Shown: piece after piece, positions 9,119 to 18,800 of the stretch
Layout: every line of letters begins with the position of its first letter
Position numbering within the stretch: the stretch's first letter is position 1
NCBI RefSeq assembly: GCF_014764505.1
Contig: NZ_JACXWX010000009.1
Coordinates: 124,001 to 188,000 of the forward strand
From: Phormidium tenue FACHB-886
GTDB lineage: Bacteria > Cyanobacteriota > Cyanobacteriia > Elainellales > Elainellaceae
DNA: 64,000 nucleotides
Direction of reading: 5' to 3'
Position numbers and translations under genes: made by a program
Notes under the pieces: generated by a model
Database searches by the model: none
What the model was told of the DNA's origin: nothing
What the model saw: the letters and a program-made list of their open reading frames with translations, nothing else

Positions 9119-10183
9119 TTAACTTTCCTGTCGGCTGGGCACACTTACAGCCGAATCAGTAGGCAGCGATCGAGCCGGTGGCACGTAGGGAAAGTCTGTT
9201 CGTAGATCGCTAGCCGCTGGCACTTTATTTTGTAGAAGCGTATTGAAGAATGTTGTGTAGGCAACTGTACCAAAGTTGTCCTGCAGCCTGCGCCCATTGA
9301 TGCCAGCAAACCCAAAGCTTGCAGGCAACTGTGGATTGAACGGTAGCATGTCTGGAAATAGCCAGTTTGCTACCATTTCTCCGTATTCTTGGGGGCGATC
9401 GCTGCTGTTAGCTGCTGTACAAACTTTAACGACCAGATCGATCGTCGGTTGGGCAAAATTAGCGTAATCAGTGTTTGGATCGGTCGAGTTATACAGCAGT
9501 GACCTTTCAGCATTATCGTTAAAGGTGGCGGCAAAGTTAGGCTTTCCGCAGCGATTGACCTGCGTCCAATGTCCGTGATCGTTAGCGCAAACCGTGGCAT
9601 AAAAACTGAATGGCAGCGTTGAAATCATGGCTAGCGGTAGTTCTGCGACGATCGCTAATACGTTGGTGGCGCCAGTCGTGCTGTTGCCTGTGCTAAAGCT
9701 ATCTGGAGCCCACTGGTTATCCTGAATAATTTTGTCTAGAAACACACGAGCCGCTACCGCATCCAGCGTGAAGGGATCCCCTGCTAAGCCAATCCAAACG
9801 CGACCCACATCAGGAACCGGTATCATTTCCTCCATGACGCCGCTGCCTAGTTCTCGTCCGGTTGCATGAGCGTCTTGGGCTTCGTCCCCGCTGATAATGT
9901 GTAACGTCCAGTTTTGCGGAGCCGTTTCGCCCTGAAATAAGAACCGGAAGATTACATCTGCTTTAGCATCTCCGTTGGTATCAAAGCGAAATTCGTAAGC
10001 GGTCTCTGGTCGAAATGTGGTTGCCTGCAGCTTGCCGGTAAAGGGCGAGGGTACGCCAGCCAAAGGGCTAATATTCATAATTGCCACCACTTTTGCCGGG
10101 TCGGAGGCGTGGAATAAATAGATATCAGTGATATTGATGCGGCTGTCTTCGCGTGATTCGGGTGAATCAAAATGATGGCTCAT
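9119..10183 (-). CDS. DUF4331 domain-containing protein
   Basis: A 354-residue protein beginning MSHHFDSPESREDSRINITDIYLF, the typical start of the DUF4331 family (two His, then SHxDSP-like and DIYLF motifs). Family members occur in many bacteria with no defined function; a metal- or nucleic-acid-related role has not been established. No signal peptide is visible. The start has a good ribosome site (GAGGAAATCGC before ATG). Upstream at 10222-10253 is a 14-bp direct repeat containing TATAGT -10-like hexamers on this strand. It lies downstream of an AraC and a LysR regulator on the same strand (142 bases from araC), so it may be their target or operon partner; this is inference. Confidence 0.85.
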   Translation of the reverse strand: MSHHFDSPESREDSRINITDIYLFHASDPAKVVAIMNISPLAGVPSPFTGKLQATTFRPETAYEFRFDTNGDAKADVIFRFLFQGETAPQNWTLHIISGDEAQDAHATGRELGSGVMEEMIPVPDVGRVWIGLAGDPFTLDAVAARVFLDKIIQDNQWAPDSFSTGNSTTGATNVLAIVAELPLAMISTLPFSFYATVCANDHGHWTQVNRCGKPNFAATFNDNAERSLLYNSTDPNTDYANFAQPTIDLVVKVCTAANSSDRPQEYGEMVANWLFPDMLPFNPQLPASFGFAGINGRRLQDNFGTVAYTTFFNTLLQNKVPAASDLRTDFPYVPPARSLPTDSAVSVPSRQES

Positions 10184-10221
10184 GCGATTTCCTCAAACAA
10201 AATCTTACAGATCCAAGCTGG

Positions 10222-10253
10222 AGCAACTATAAAAGCTGAAGCAACTATAAAAG
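10222..10253 (-). promoter_or_regulatory. 14-bp direct repeat with TATAGT hexamers upstream of DUF4331 gene
   Basis: The 14-base unit AGCAACTATAAAAG occurs at 10222-10235 and again at 10240-10253. On the minus strand each copy contains TATAGT, a 5/6 match to a -10 box, 40-70 bases before the DUF4331 start. The repeat could be a duplicated promoter element or an activator site. Confidence 0.4.
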
Positions 10254-10325
10254 ACAGGTGCCAGTGCAGTCTTTCAATTTCTTGCAAACTGTTTAAAGTT
10301 TTGCCTGCTCAAACCCCATTCAAGC

Positions 10326-11207
10326 TCAAAGCAAATCTCGATACGCCTTGGGAGTTGTACCTGTGAGCCGCCGGAATACCGTTGAAAAGTGACTTTGACT
10401 AGAAAATCCTAACAGGTAGCTAATTTCATAAATGGGGAACTGGGTTTGCGTTAAGAGTTGTTTGGCGCGTTCAATTCTCCGCTGAAGCAAGTATTGATGG
10501 GGAGACAGCCCGATCGATTGCTTGAATGCACGAGCAAATCGATAAGAGCTGAGATTGAGCATCTGCGCGATCGATTCCAGTGATAGATCCTGTTCAAGAT
10601 TGCTTTCGATGTAGTCGATCACCTGCTGCCGTATATGCGGAGGGAACCCTGACGATGAACCGACTGTAACTGGATTAGGTTTCAATTGAGCTGTAGAGTA
10701 TGTCTTCAGTAAATGAATGGCTAAGAAGGTGGTCAGCGAATCGATGTATAGCTGGCTCGGCACACCCATTTGTAGTTCATGCCGCAGGGCTCTACCAAAC
10801 TGACGGATCAAAGGGTCGATTGCTGTCCAATGCTCGATGATTTCAATACTATTACCTATCATCAATTCCTCAGCCACAGTTGCAATAAATGCAGGCTGAA
10901 TACACAGGATGATCAATTCCGAGGTTCGCTGCCAGCGCGTTTCATAGGCTAAGCTGGCTGGCATAATTGCAACATGATCGCCTTGAACATGTTGGTATTT
11001 TTGTTGTCCAGATGCAGTTTGCCAGGATGCCCGGATCGATGTGTGCCCAAACGGAATTGATACTTTGAGCGTTGCGTTCTTGGATTCAATGAATTGGTTA
11101 GTGCCAATCCGCGCATGAACCACGCTAGTGCTATCCCAACTTAGCGTCTTGTCGTAGAAAATGTGTTGAGCCAGTGCGCCTTTGGCTGCAAAAAAAGATT
11201 GTCTCAT
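10326..11207 (-). CDS. AraC-family transcriptional regulator
   Basis: A 293-residue regulator. The C-terminal ~100 residues form the two helix-turn-helix AraC/XylS domain: LSLESIAQMLNLSSYRFARAFKQSIGLSPHQYLLQRRIERAKQLL, then IYEISYLLGFSSQSHFSTVFRRLTGTTPKAYR. The N-terminal ~190 residues are a poorly conserved sensing domain whose ligand cannot be inferred. It starts 30 bases after the stop of the LysR gene on the same strand, suggesting a two-regulator operon. DUF4331 follows 142 bases downstream. Its own start has only a weak ribosome site, consistent with coupling to the upstream gene. Confidence 0.93.
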   Translation of the reverse strand: MRQSFFAAKGALAQHIFYDKTLSWDSTSVVHARIGTNQFIESKNATLKVSIPFGHTSIRASWQTASGQQKYQHVQGDHVAIMPASLAYETRWQRTSELIILCIQPAFIATVAEELMIGNSIEIIEHWTAIDPLIRQFGRALRHELQMGVPSQLYIDSLTTFLAIHLLKTYSTAQLKPNPVTVGSSSGFPPHIRQQVIDYIESNLEQDLSLESIAQMLNLSSYRFARAFKQSIGLSPHQYLLQRRIERAKQLLTQTQFPIYEISYLLGFSSQSHFSTVFRRLTGTTPKAYRDLL

Positions 11208-11237
11208 CTCATTGCTGGGAGTTCCGGTAGTGCTACT

Positions 11238-12152
11238 TTAGATGTTCTCACATAGAGTTTTGAGCGTTTGGCGCAACCAAATGTTTGCAGTATCTTTGTC
11301 TACTAACCTGCTCCAGAGCATTGATACTGTCCATGGCTCGGTAGCGACGGGTAGCTCAAACAATTCTAGGTGATGCAGCTTCGCCAGACGCGTAGCAATT
11401 CGGCGCGGCAGGGCTGCAACTAGATCACTGCTGGCAACCAGAGCAGGCAGCGCCAGCATGTGCGGCAAGGTCACCACAATGCGGCGCTGTAAGTTGTGTT
11501 GAGCTAAGGCTCGATCGATTTCTCCGCTCGCGTCTCGCCGCAGTGTTACCAGGGCATGGGGTAGAGCGGCAAACGCTTCTAGCGCGATCGCCCCTTTAAC
11601 AACTGCAGGATGCCCTTGTCGCGCCACCCCAACAAACTGTTCTTGAAACAATGCCATGCTGTTTGTCTGTTGGGGCAGATTGGGAAACACGCCCAGCGCC
11701 ACATCGATCGCACCTTGCTCCAAAAGTGTATCCACACTATCTTTCTCGTAGCCAATCAGCCGACAGCTTAACCCGGGTGCGTGGTGCCGACAGAACTCAA
11801 GAAACGATGGAATGACAACATAGCAAGTGTAGTCTGGACTGCCGATCGTAAAACTCTGCTCAGATGTGGTTGGATCAAACGCTTTAGACTCCAGCGTTTG
11901 CCGAATTTGCTGCAGCGCTGCCAAAATACCAGGCGCAATCTCTAATGCTTTGCTGGTTGGCTGCATTTCTTTGCCAATCCGGATAAACAACTCATCGCCG
12001 AGTACAGTTCTCAACCGTCCCAAAGCTGCACTCATGGCAGGTTGCCCCAGGTAGAGCCGCTGTGCAGCAAGGGTGACGCTATGTTCCTCAAATAGTGCCT
12101 CAAACGCCACGAGCAGGTTTAAGTCGATCGTCGCTAGATCAATCGATTTCAT
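11238..12152 (-). CDS. LysR-family transcriptional regulator
   Basis: A 304-residue LTTR. The winged helix is at residues 10-70 (LNLLVAFEALFEEHSVTLAAQRL and QPAMSAALGRLR), followed by a two-lobed effector-binding domain to the C-terminus (PDYTCYVVIPSFLEF onward). The sequence style is that of the NodD/PcpR-like LTTR branch. LTTRs usually repress their own gene and activate a neighbour when bound to a small inducer. An inverted repeat (CATTAATT/AATTAATG at 12150-12157 and 12185-12192) overlaps its start codon and is a candidate autoregulatory site. It is followed after 30 bases by an AraC-family gene. Confidence 0.93.
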   Translation of the reverse strand: MKSIDLATIDLNLLVAFEALFEEHSVTLAAQRLYLGQPAMSAALGRLRTVLGDELFIRIGKEMQPTSKALEIAPGILAALQQIRQTLESKAFDPTTSEQSFTIGSPDYTCYVVIPSFLEFCRHHAPGLSCRLIGYEKDSVDTLLEQGAIDVALGVFPNLPQQTNSMALFQEQFVGVARQGHPAVVKGAIALEAFAALPHALVTLRRDASGEIDRALAQHNLQRRIVVTLPHMLALPALVASSDLVAALPRRIATRLAKLHHLELFELPVATEPWTVSMLWSRLVDKDTANIWLRQTLKTLCENI

Positions 12153-12192
12153 TAATTACAATTATGCTTTTAATCAATTTTCTTAATTAATG
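12150..12192. promoter_or_regulatory. inverted repeat at LysR start, candidate LTTR site
   Basis: Arms CATTAATT (12150-12157) and AATTAATG (12185-12192) are perfect complements 27 bases apart in an A/T-rich tract. The left arm includes the start codon of the LysR gene. Position and A/T-rich dyad fit LTTR autoregulation, but no effector or target is known. Confidence 0.4.
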
Positions 12193-12225
12193 CGATACTC
12201 CTAGATTACCAGTAAGGGATGCGCA

Positions 12226-12259
12226 AGTTTTGACAGAGACAGTTTTGACAGAGACAGTT
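12226..12259. repeat. 15-bp tandem repeat containing TTGACA
   Basis: The unit AGTTTTGACAGAGAC is present twice head to tail (12226-12240, 12241-12255) with four bases of a third copy. Each contains the -35 consensus TTGACA on the plus strand, but no plus-strand gene follows within 2 kb. It lies between the LysR start and the DUF1349 stop. Confidence 0.75.
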
Positions 12260-12355
12260 AGAAGACGCAAGACTACGGCTGAATTGAGCAATTCCTACCT
12301 TGTTGATTCCTAATTGATGGAGCGCTGTTGCGATTGTCCATCGCTATGCCCAATC

Positions 12356-12895
12356 TCACTCTAGAAAGGTACATTTAAACCCTTCAAAGACAACCGGAAA
12401 ACCTTCTCCCTCCGGAGCAGCACACATCAAGCCAACCTGCAAAGTTTCAGCCTCACTCAGGTATGCCAGCCGCAATAGGCTGTAGTCTTCTCCGTTCAGT
12501 GAATAAGATATTTCCACGGCTTCGGCGTTTCGTTTCATTCGTAGGAAGCAAGAGGAAGGATTTTGCAGGAGCGGCACAACTGACCAATCGGAATAATTGC
12601 GGGTAACGACTGCACTTGCCTGCTGAATACCTTCAACAAATTCGATCCCACACTTGATCCAGGTCGTTTCATCCTGACGAAGCATCAACCCTGCCTGGTC
12701 ATACAGCGTTTGGTACTGTCCAGTCACTTTTACTTCAGCAATGAAATTCCCTGTAACTTGCTCGTAGTAGAAGTTGCCGCTATCGCGAATGAAGCCATAG
12801 TGAGTCTTGCGCCAAAAATCTGTCTTGGCTCCGGCTGTTACCCGAATGCGATCGCCCTGCACTTCCCAAACTGGGGGAGTGTTGTACCATTGCAT
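12356..12895 (-). CDS. DUF1349 domain-containing protein
   Basis: A 179-residue protein with the jelly-roll DUF1349 pattern (concanavalin-like fold). Recognisable blocks are PPVWEVQGDRIRVTAGAKTDFWRKTHYG, the QYDQAG-like LYDQAGLMLR, WIKCGIEFVEGIQQASAVVTRNYSDWS, and the final VGLMCAAPEGEGFPVVFEGFKC. Family members bind or act near carbohydrates, but no catalytic function is proven. The start has a strong ribosome site (AGGAGACAGCT before ATG). It is the third gene of a minus-strand series after the HAD and Nudix genes (58 bases from Nudix). It may therefore share the ROK-type operator upstream of the HAD gene. Confidence 0.85.
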   Translation of the reverse strand: MQWYNTPPVWEVQGDRIRVTAGAKTDFWRKTHYGFIRDSGNFYYEQVTGNFIAEVKVTGQYQTLYDQAGLMLRQDETTWIKCGIEFVEGIQQASAVVTRNYSDWSVVPLLQNPSSCFLRMKRNAEAVEISYSLNGEDYSLLRLAYLSEAETLQVGLMCAAPEGEGFPVVFEGFKCTFLE

Positions 12896-12953
12896 AGCTG
12901 TCTCCTCTCAATCCAGTTGAATCAGCATTTCTTCCTCCAGGCTCAGAACTCGA

Positions 12954-13577
12954 TTAATCGAAATCTGTCGCCCACTCCGGGTGGCGCAAATGTTCAAAGA
13001 GCCGATCGATCTGAGTCGGAACGACACGGGTTAAGGACAGTTCTGGAATCTTATCTTCCGCAAAGAAAGCAGCCGCCTCTGTTTCATGGCTATCTGTCGG
13101 TGCCCCCCCAATAATCTCACACTGAAAAAATAGCTTATAGATATGATGCCGTAGAGGCGGATGACCATGACGCGGATGATTCCTGTCATAAACTGCCAGC
13201 AATTTCACCACGCGGGTTTGATAACCCGCCTCTTCTTCCACTTCTCGAACGATCGCCAAGCTAGGCGATTCTCCGACATCTACCCAGCCCCCTGGCAGTG
13301 TCCAGCAGTTGTCTTCTCGCTCTTTGACTAAGAGAATTTGATCGTCATGAAAGACTGCTGCTCGTACATCTACTTTGGGCGTCGCATATCCTTCTTCTTG
13401 CTTAAACAGATCAACGACCTGTGAGGGTTCCAGTATGCTGCGGCTTGCCATGATCTCAGCCGCAATCTCACGAATTTGGTGGTAGCGCTCAATGTCGTAG
13501 GGATTGTCACAATAGGTTAGCCCGTTTTGCGCGATCGCCTGAAGCCGTTGGCTCCATTCCAGCCATTCTTGACTCAT
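12954..13577 (-). CDS. Nudix hydrolase with N-terminal NUDIX_N region
   Basis: A 207-residue protein. Residues 1-60 form the helical NUDIX_N extension (WLEWSQRLQAIAQNGLTYCDNPYDIERYHQIR). The Nudix box follows (GGWVDVGESPSLAIVREVEEEAG), matching Gx5Ex7REUxEExGU. Relatives with this N-terminal region act on ADP-ribose or nucleotide-sugar-like pyrophosphates; the substrate here is unproven. I prefer the ATG at 13577 over the one at 13589. It has GGAG at the right distance and overlaps the HAD stop as ATGA (13574-13577), a classic translational coupling. It is the middle gene of the HAD-Nudix-DUF1349 series. Confidence 0.92.
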   Translation of the reverse strand: MSQEWLEWSQRLQAIAQNGLTYCDNPYDIERYHQIREIAAEIMASRSILEPSQVVDLFKQEEGYATPKVDVRAAVFHDDQILLVKEREDNCWTLPGGWVDVGESPSLAIVREVEEEAGYQTRVVKLLAVYDRNHPRHGHPPLRHHIYKLFFQCEIIGGAPTDSHETEAAAFFAEDKIPELSLTRVVPTQIDRLFEHLRHPEWATDFD

Positions 13578-14218
13578 ACTGTTCTCCACAAAATTCGCAC
13601 GTCAATTCCTCGCATTCCTGCCCGTTGAGCTGCTTCTAGCCCACCGTCACTATCTTCGTAAACAATGCACTGGTCAGGGGAGACACCCATTCTTTTTGCT
13701 GCTAGCAAAAACAAATCTGGCGCAGGTTTGCCTGCTGTGACATCCTCAAGCGTAACGATCGTCTCAAACAGCGATCCCAGCTTAATCGCATTCAGCGTTG
13801 CTTCCACGACCGATCGCTGTCCATTAGAGGCGACTGCCATTGGAACGTTGCCATAGTTGGCGCGGGCGATTGCTGCTACTGCTTGTACTTCTTGCACTTG
13901 GTGGATTAAGTCTGAAAAGTGCTGCTGCCGCTCTGCATCCACAATGTTCTGATCGAGCCTGTAGCCAAAATGCTGGTTAAACGCTTGAATAAATTCTGCC
14001 GCTGTTAGCCCTGTGCGTTCGTGATACCAGGCTTGCGGTAGCTCTGCCCCAAATTTACTAAAGGCTGCTGTCCAAGTCTGGAAGTGGACGGGTAAGGTAT
14101 CGGCGATCGTTCCGTCGCAGTCAAAGATCAGGGCGCTGTAGGGCGGAACTGGTGCAATTAACGGATTAAGGGGCTGATTCAGAGTTTGTGCTTCTGAAAT
14201 GGCGGATTTACACTGCAT
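13574..14218 (-). CDS. HAD-superfamily phosphatase, beta-phosphoglucomutase-like
   Basis: A 214-residue HAD hydrolase. Motif I is FDCDGTIADT with both Asp. A helical cap follows (HFQTWTAAFSKFGAELP), then motif II VASNGQ, motif III Lys in GKPAPD, and motif IV VYEDSDGGLEAA. The motif set resembles YqaB/beta-phosphoglucomutase-type sugar-phosphate phosphatases. The ATG at 14218 has AGGT at 7 bases; the TTG one codon earlier is less likely. It is the first gene of a coupled operon with Nudix (ATGA overlap) and DUF1349, and is divergent from a ROK regulator with a XylR-like operator between them. That context suggests sugar-responsive control. Confidence 0.92.
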   Translation of the reverse strand: MQCKSAISEAQTLNQPLNPLIAPVPPYSALIFDCDGTIADTLPVHFQTWTAAFSKFGAELPQAWYHERTGLTAAEFIQAFNQHFGYRLDQNIVDAERQQHFSDLIHQVQEVQAVAAIARANYGNVPMAVASNGQRSVVEATLNAIKLGSLFETIVTLEDVTAGKPAPDLFLLAAKRMGVSPDQCIVYEDSDGGLEAAQRAGMRGIDVRILWRTV

Positions 14219-14264
14219 CAATTTACCTCGATAAACAGATTAGGCTTTAATAGCTCTATGCTAA

Positions 14265-14289
14265 TTTGTTTGTTAAGTAAACAAACTAA
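14265..14289. promoter_or_regulatory. XylR/ROK-type operator dyad
   Basis: Half-sites TTTGTTTGTT (14265-14274) and AACAAACTAA (14280-14289) are separated by 5 bases; 9 of 10 positions are symmetric. From memory, the Bacillus XylR operator has half-sites TTAGTTTGTT and AACAAACTAA with the same 5-base spacing, so the match is 19/20. It lies 18 bases before the ROK start and 47 bases before the HAD start, suitable for controlling both directions. Confidence 0.75.
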
Positions 14290-14306
14290 GTTGAAAAAAG
14301 TTTCTG

Positions 14307-15500
14307 ATGCCGCTCCAATTTGAACATGCTGCAACCAATCCAGGGTTGCTGAAGCAGATTAATACTGCACGGCTGCTAGAACTTCTGCGCTGCCATGCCC
14401 CCATTGCTCGCGCTGAGCTGGCGCGGCTCACTGGGTTAACCCGCTCAACTGTAACGGTGATCACGGCTGAGCTAATTGCTCAGGGGCTGGTACGAGAAAG
14501 CGGTGAACTTTCTATGAGCCGCGGTGGCGGTCGTCCGGGGGTGGGGCTGATGCTCAACCCCAATGGTGCGTTTTTTATTGGAGCAGCGATCGAAACGGAG
14601 CATTTGACGGTCGTGAAGCTCAACCTTGCCGCTCAGATTGTCGAGCGGATTCAAGAGCCTTTGCAGGCAGGCGAGCTCACGCAGGTGCTAAAGCAATTAG
14701 TGCAGTTAATCAACCGGATTCAGCAAGTCGATCCCTCTAGTAATGCTCGGCTGAAAGGGGTAGGGCTATCGATTCAGGGGGTATTGAATCTGGATGGCGT
14801 GCTGATTCGTGCCCCATTTCTTAATTGGGCGGGTGGCGATCTACGAGGCTATCTGCAGTCACAGCTAGAGTTGCCGCTGTTTGCAGATAATGATGCGAAT
14901 GCTGCAGCGCTGGCAGAAGTCTATTTGGGCAACGCCATGCAAAGCGCTAGCTTGCTCTATATTCTGATTAATCAAGGCATTGGCAGTGGCATCATCATCC
15001 AAAATCGTGTGTTCCGAGGAGCCTATGGCACTGCCGGTGAGATTAGCGCTTTAATGAGCGATCCGCCGGGTCAAGATGATTTGGATCGATGGACACATGC
15101 GATCGGTAAGGATGCTTTGTTAAAGCGGTATCAGGAGCGCAGCGGCACAGCGACAACTTTACCTGAATTGGTGGCGCAGTTAGAGCAAGGAGAAGCGATC
15201 GCGCTGGCGGTGGTGCAGGAGTGGGCAAAAATTTTAGGCAGAGGATTAGTTAGCGCTGCTAGCCTGCTGAATCCTGAGCGGATCGTGCTGGGAGGTCCGC
15301 TGACCGTGCTATTTCCCTACGTCAAAGATGCGCTGGTTGCTCGATTACGAGATGGCATGCCCCGACAGGGTGAACTGGGATTCTTTAGCAACCCAAGAGC
15401 GAGGTTTGAGGCTTCCAATTTTGGTGAGGATGCTTCTGCAGTTGGAGGAGCGGTGCTGGCGTATCAGTCGCTGTTTCGAGTCCCCGATCTAGTCCTGTAA
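14307..15500 (+). CDS. ROK-family (NagC/XylR-type) transcriptional repressor
   Basis: A 397-residue protein. Residues 14-70 form a winged helix (LLKQINTARLLELLRCHAPIARAELARLTGLTRSTVTVITAELIAQGL). A ROK sugar-kinase-like domain follows, with phosphate loops such as GVGLSIQGVLN and the DNDANAAALAE segment. The usual ROK zinc motif (CxCGxxGCxE) is absent: after AYGTAGEISAL the sequence runs MSDPPGQDDLDRW without Cys or His. It is therefore a zinc-less ROK regulator and probably not a kinase. A close match to the XylR operator sits 18 bases upstream, implying autoregulation and control of the divergent HAD-Nudix-DUF1349 genes. The inducer is likely a sugar or sugar phosphate; identity unknown. 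Confidence 0.93.
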   Translation: MPLQFEHAATNPGLLKQINTARLLELLRCHAPIARAELARLTGLTRSTVTVITAELIAQGLVRESGELSMSRGGGRPGVGLMLNPNGAFFIGAAIETEHLTVVKLNLAAQIVERIQEPLQAGELTQVLKQLVQLINRIQQVDPSSNARLKGVGLSIQGVLNLDGVLIRAPFLNWAGGDLRGYLQSQLELPLFADNDANAAALAEVYLGNAMQSASLLYILINQGIGSGIIIQNRVFRGAYGTAGEISALMSDPPGQDDLDRWTHAIGKDALLKRYQERSGTATTLPELVAQLEQGEAIALAVVQEWAKILGRGLVSAASLLNPERIVLGGPLTVLFPYVKDALVARLRDGMPRQGELGFFSNPRARFEASNFGEDASAVGGAVLAYQSLFRVPDLVL

Positions 15501-15805
15501 TGGTGTTGAAACAGATAGCGCTACATTCGTTACAGAATCCGCTGCCGCGACCCGCTACAACGAAGAATAAGTCGATTGTGATTTAGACCTACGGCTTTGG
15601 CTACAACCCTGTGAATACTGTGAGTACTGATGCCCAGGGGTGACCTATCCCATCGCAGGCGCCACCTATTGCAGTCCTTTAATTTTGCTCCCTACCCAAT
15701 CTGTTCTATAAGCGAGATAATTGAGAGCTACGGCGATCGCCACGCTACACCACGAGCGATCGAGTTAGATCAACTCCTCCCTCAGTTCCATTGAAAACAA
15801 CTGCT
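15501..15805. other. intergenic, no gene seen
   Basis: About 305 bases lie between the ROK gene and the GH15-like gene. I see no ORF with a ribosome site and no strong hairpin. Two CGATCG cores lie in the last 80 bases. It presumably holds the promoter of the large downstream gene. Confidence 0.35.
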
Positions 15806-18800
15806 ATGGCATCACTGAAAACTGCGACAGGATCAGCGTTTCTTCTGCAAACTCAGCTCGAAAGCTACTACCAGGAAGTTAAAGCCATCATTTTGGCGCG
15901 GCAAAACCCCATTACAGGCTTGCTGCCCGCCAGCACTGCCGTCACAGCCCACGGCGACTACACCGATGCCTGGGTGCGGGATAACGTCTACAGCATTTTG
16001 GCAGTGTGGGGGTTGGCGATCGCCTATCGCAAGCTAGATGCCGACCAAGGGCGCACCTACGAGCTAGAGCATAGCGTTATCAAACTGATGCGGGGCTTGC
16101 TGTTTGCCATGATGCGGCAGGCGCACAAGGTCGAAAGATTTAAGGCAACGCAACATCCCTTAGATGGGCTGCACGCCAAATACGACACGCAGACGGGCGA
16201 TGTGGTAGTGGATGACGATAAGTGGGGGCATTTGCAGCTTGATGCCACCTCCCTGTATCTGCTGATGCTGGCGCAGATGACGGCTTCTGGGTTGCAGATC
16301 ATCTACACGATCGACGAAGTCAACTTTGTGCAAAACCTGGTGTATTACATCGGTCGCGCCTATCGCACGCCCGATTTTGGCATCTGGGAGCGGGGCAACA
16401 AAATTAACCACGGCAATGCCGAACTCAACGCTAGCTCGGTGGGCATGGCAAAAGCGGCGTTAGAGGCGATCAACGGCATCGATCTGTTTGGGGTGCAGGG
16501 CAGTCAGGCTTCGGTGGTGCATGTGCTGCTCGATGAGATCGCCCGGACGCGAACCACGCTGCAATCCTTCTTGCCGCGTGAGTCTAGCTCTAAAGAGGTG
16601 GATGCCGCGCTGCTAAGTGTGATCGGCTATCCCGCCTTTGCCGTAGATGATAGTGCGTTGGTAGAGCGAACCCGCGAGAAGATTATCAGCAAGCTGCAGG
16701 GCAAATATGGCTGCAAGCGCTTCTTGCGCGACGGACACCAAACGGCGATCGAAGATAGCACTCGCCTGCACTACGAGCCATGGGAGCTAAAGCAGTTTGA
16801 GCATATTGAATGCGAGTGGCCCCTCTTCTTTACGTACCTGATGCTGGATGCGCTGTTTCGGGGCAACCGCGACCAAGCCGATGAGTACTATCAGCGGCTC
16901 CAGCCTTTGCTAATTGAGAAGGATGGCTTCAAGCTACTGCCAGAGCTGTACTACGTGCCGCTAGAGCATTTGGAGGCTGAACGCGCCAACCCTTCTAGCC
17001 AGCCGCGCTTACCCAACGAAAACGTGCCGCTCGTTTGGGCGCAGAGCTTATACATTCTGGGACAGCTCATCCGCGATCGTTTGATTGCGGTGGGCGACGT
17101 CGATCCGTTGGGACGGCATTTGCGTTTGGGGGGTCGCCAATTGCCGCTCGTCCAGATTGCCTTGCTCTCGGAAGACGAGGCACTGCAGTCCGAACTGGCA
17201 ACTTACGGCATCGATACCCAAACGCCAGCGCAGATCGCGCCCCTGCAGGTTCGCAGTTCTAAAGAGCTTTCGGCGGTTTATCACCAGATCGGGCGCAACG
17301 ACAAACTCAAGCTAACGGGTCGCCCGATCCGTCGTTTGCGCAGCCTCACAACTTCCCGTATTTTTCGGATTCGCGGCGAGGCGCATGTGTTTCTGCCGTC
17401 TTTTCTCGATCAGCAGCAGTTTTATCTAACGCTCGACTATCACTTTCTGGTCGATCAAATTCGCGGAGAACTCGTCTACATCCAGCGTCACTGGTATCAC
17501 CTGGGACGACCGACCATGGCTCTGCTGTTGACACACGATATGTTTGAGAGCGGACGCGTTGAGTCGGGCGAATCGCCCTTGCTGAAGCTGCTGACAGAGC
17601 TAAAAGACGGCTCCTGCAACGGGGTGACGGTCAAACTGGGACGGCTCAACCAGCTAATGCTGACGGCTGGCGTTGAGCGGATCGATTTTGTGCATGACTT
17701 CCAGTTCTCAGACGTGCCCGTACAAAGTGCCGCCGCCCAGCGCCAATACCTAACGACTACGGCCGACTGTACGCTGCCGCTCAGCAACACACAAGAATTT
17801 CTGCTGGAATACGAAACCAACCTGTCGCAGATTCTCGATCGCCTGCGGCAGTCCTGCAATCTCTATGAGCAGGTCGCTCTCCTGCAAACCCTCAGCCAGC
17901 TCAAAGGCACAGGCTTTGATACGGGCTTGGGCGGTGCAGGCAACCCTGTGACTATTACCGATCTGCTCAACGAAATCTACGACAAAGCCAGCCATCTCCA
18001 GCTCTGGACAGTGATTCGGCAGACGGCAGGCTTGCTGAACAAATCGGATATTGGCTTGGCGGATGCAGTTGCCACGATTCTGATTCAGGGCAAGCAGATC
18101 GCTGTGGGCAAAGCCTACAGCGAGGCCTCGGTGATTAGCACGCCGCTAACGCCGCCCGATATTATGCAAAAGATTCAGGAGTTTTGCGGTGGCGACGTGC
18201 GGGAATATCCCCTGACGCAGGAAATCATCCTTTATCTCAGCGTTTTGATCAAAACAGACCCGCCGTTGTTTAAGGGCTTGCTCACGCTACGGGTCAGCTA
18301 CTTAATTTTGTTGATCACCAGCGAGCTGGCGCGCGAGCTGCAGGTCACCCAGGACGAAGCCTACGAACACCTGATGCGGTTGAGTCCCTACGAAATTCGA
18401 TCGCGCCTGCGGCAGGTGCTCGCCGCCTACGCCGACCTCAACCAAAGCCTGTTTCGGCAGGAGTCGCTGCAGGTCAGCCGCCACCAGCCGATCGCTTGGG
18501 TCGTTTCGCCGGAAGCACAGCAGCAAGAGGCACAAGCCGCCAACCTTAACTGGCTGCAACAGCGCCAGCGTGACGGCACGATCAATCGGGTTCCCCAAGG
18601 TTTTTATCCCAACGTTTGGCAGGTGATGGAACACTGCAAAGGGCTGGTAATCGGGGACAAGCTCGATCGCCGCAACCGGCTAGAAAGCCAACTTTTGCTG
18701 GCAGAGATGACCCCCGGAGAAAAAAACTTTGCCCTGCGGATTGAGCATCTGCTTAACAAAATACAAGCGCCAGAATACCGTCAGGTGAATGTGGAAGCGT

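Noticed and set aside
12226-12259. TTGACA repeats read as a plus-strand promoter
   Set aside because: No well-spaced -10 was found and no plus-strand gene lies downstream, so I list only the repeat.
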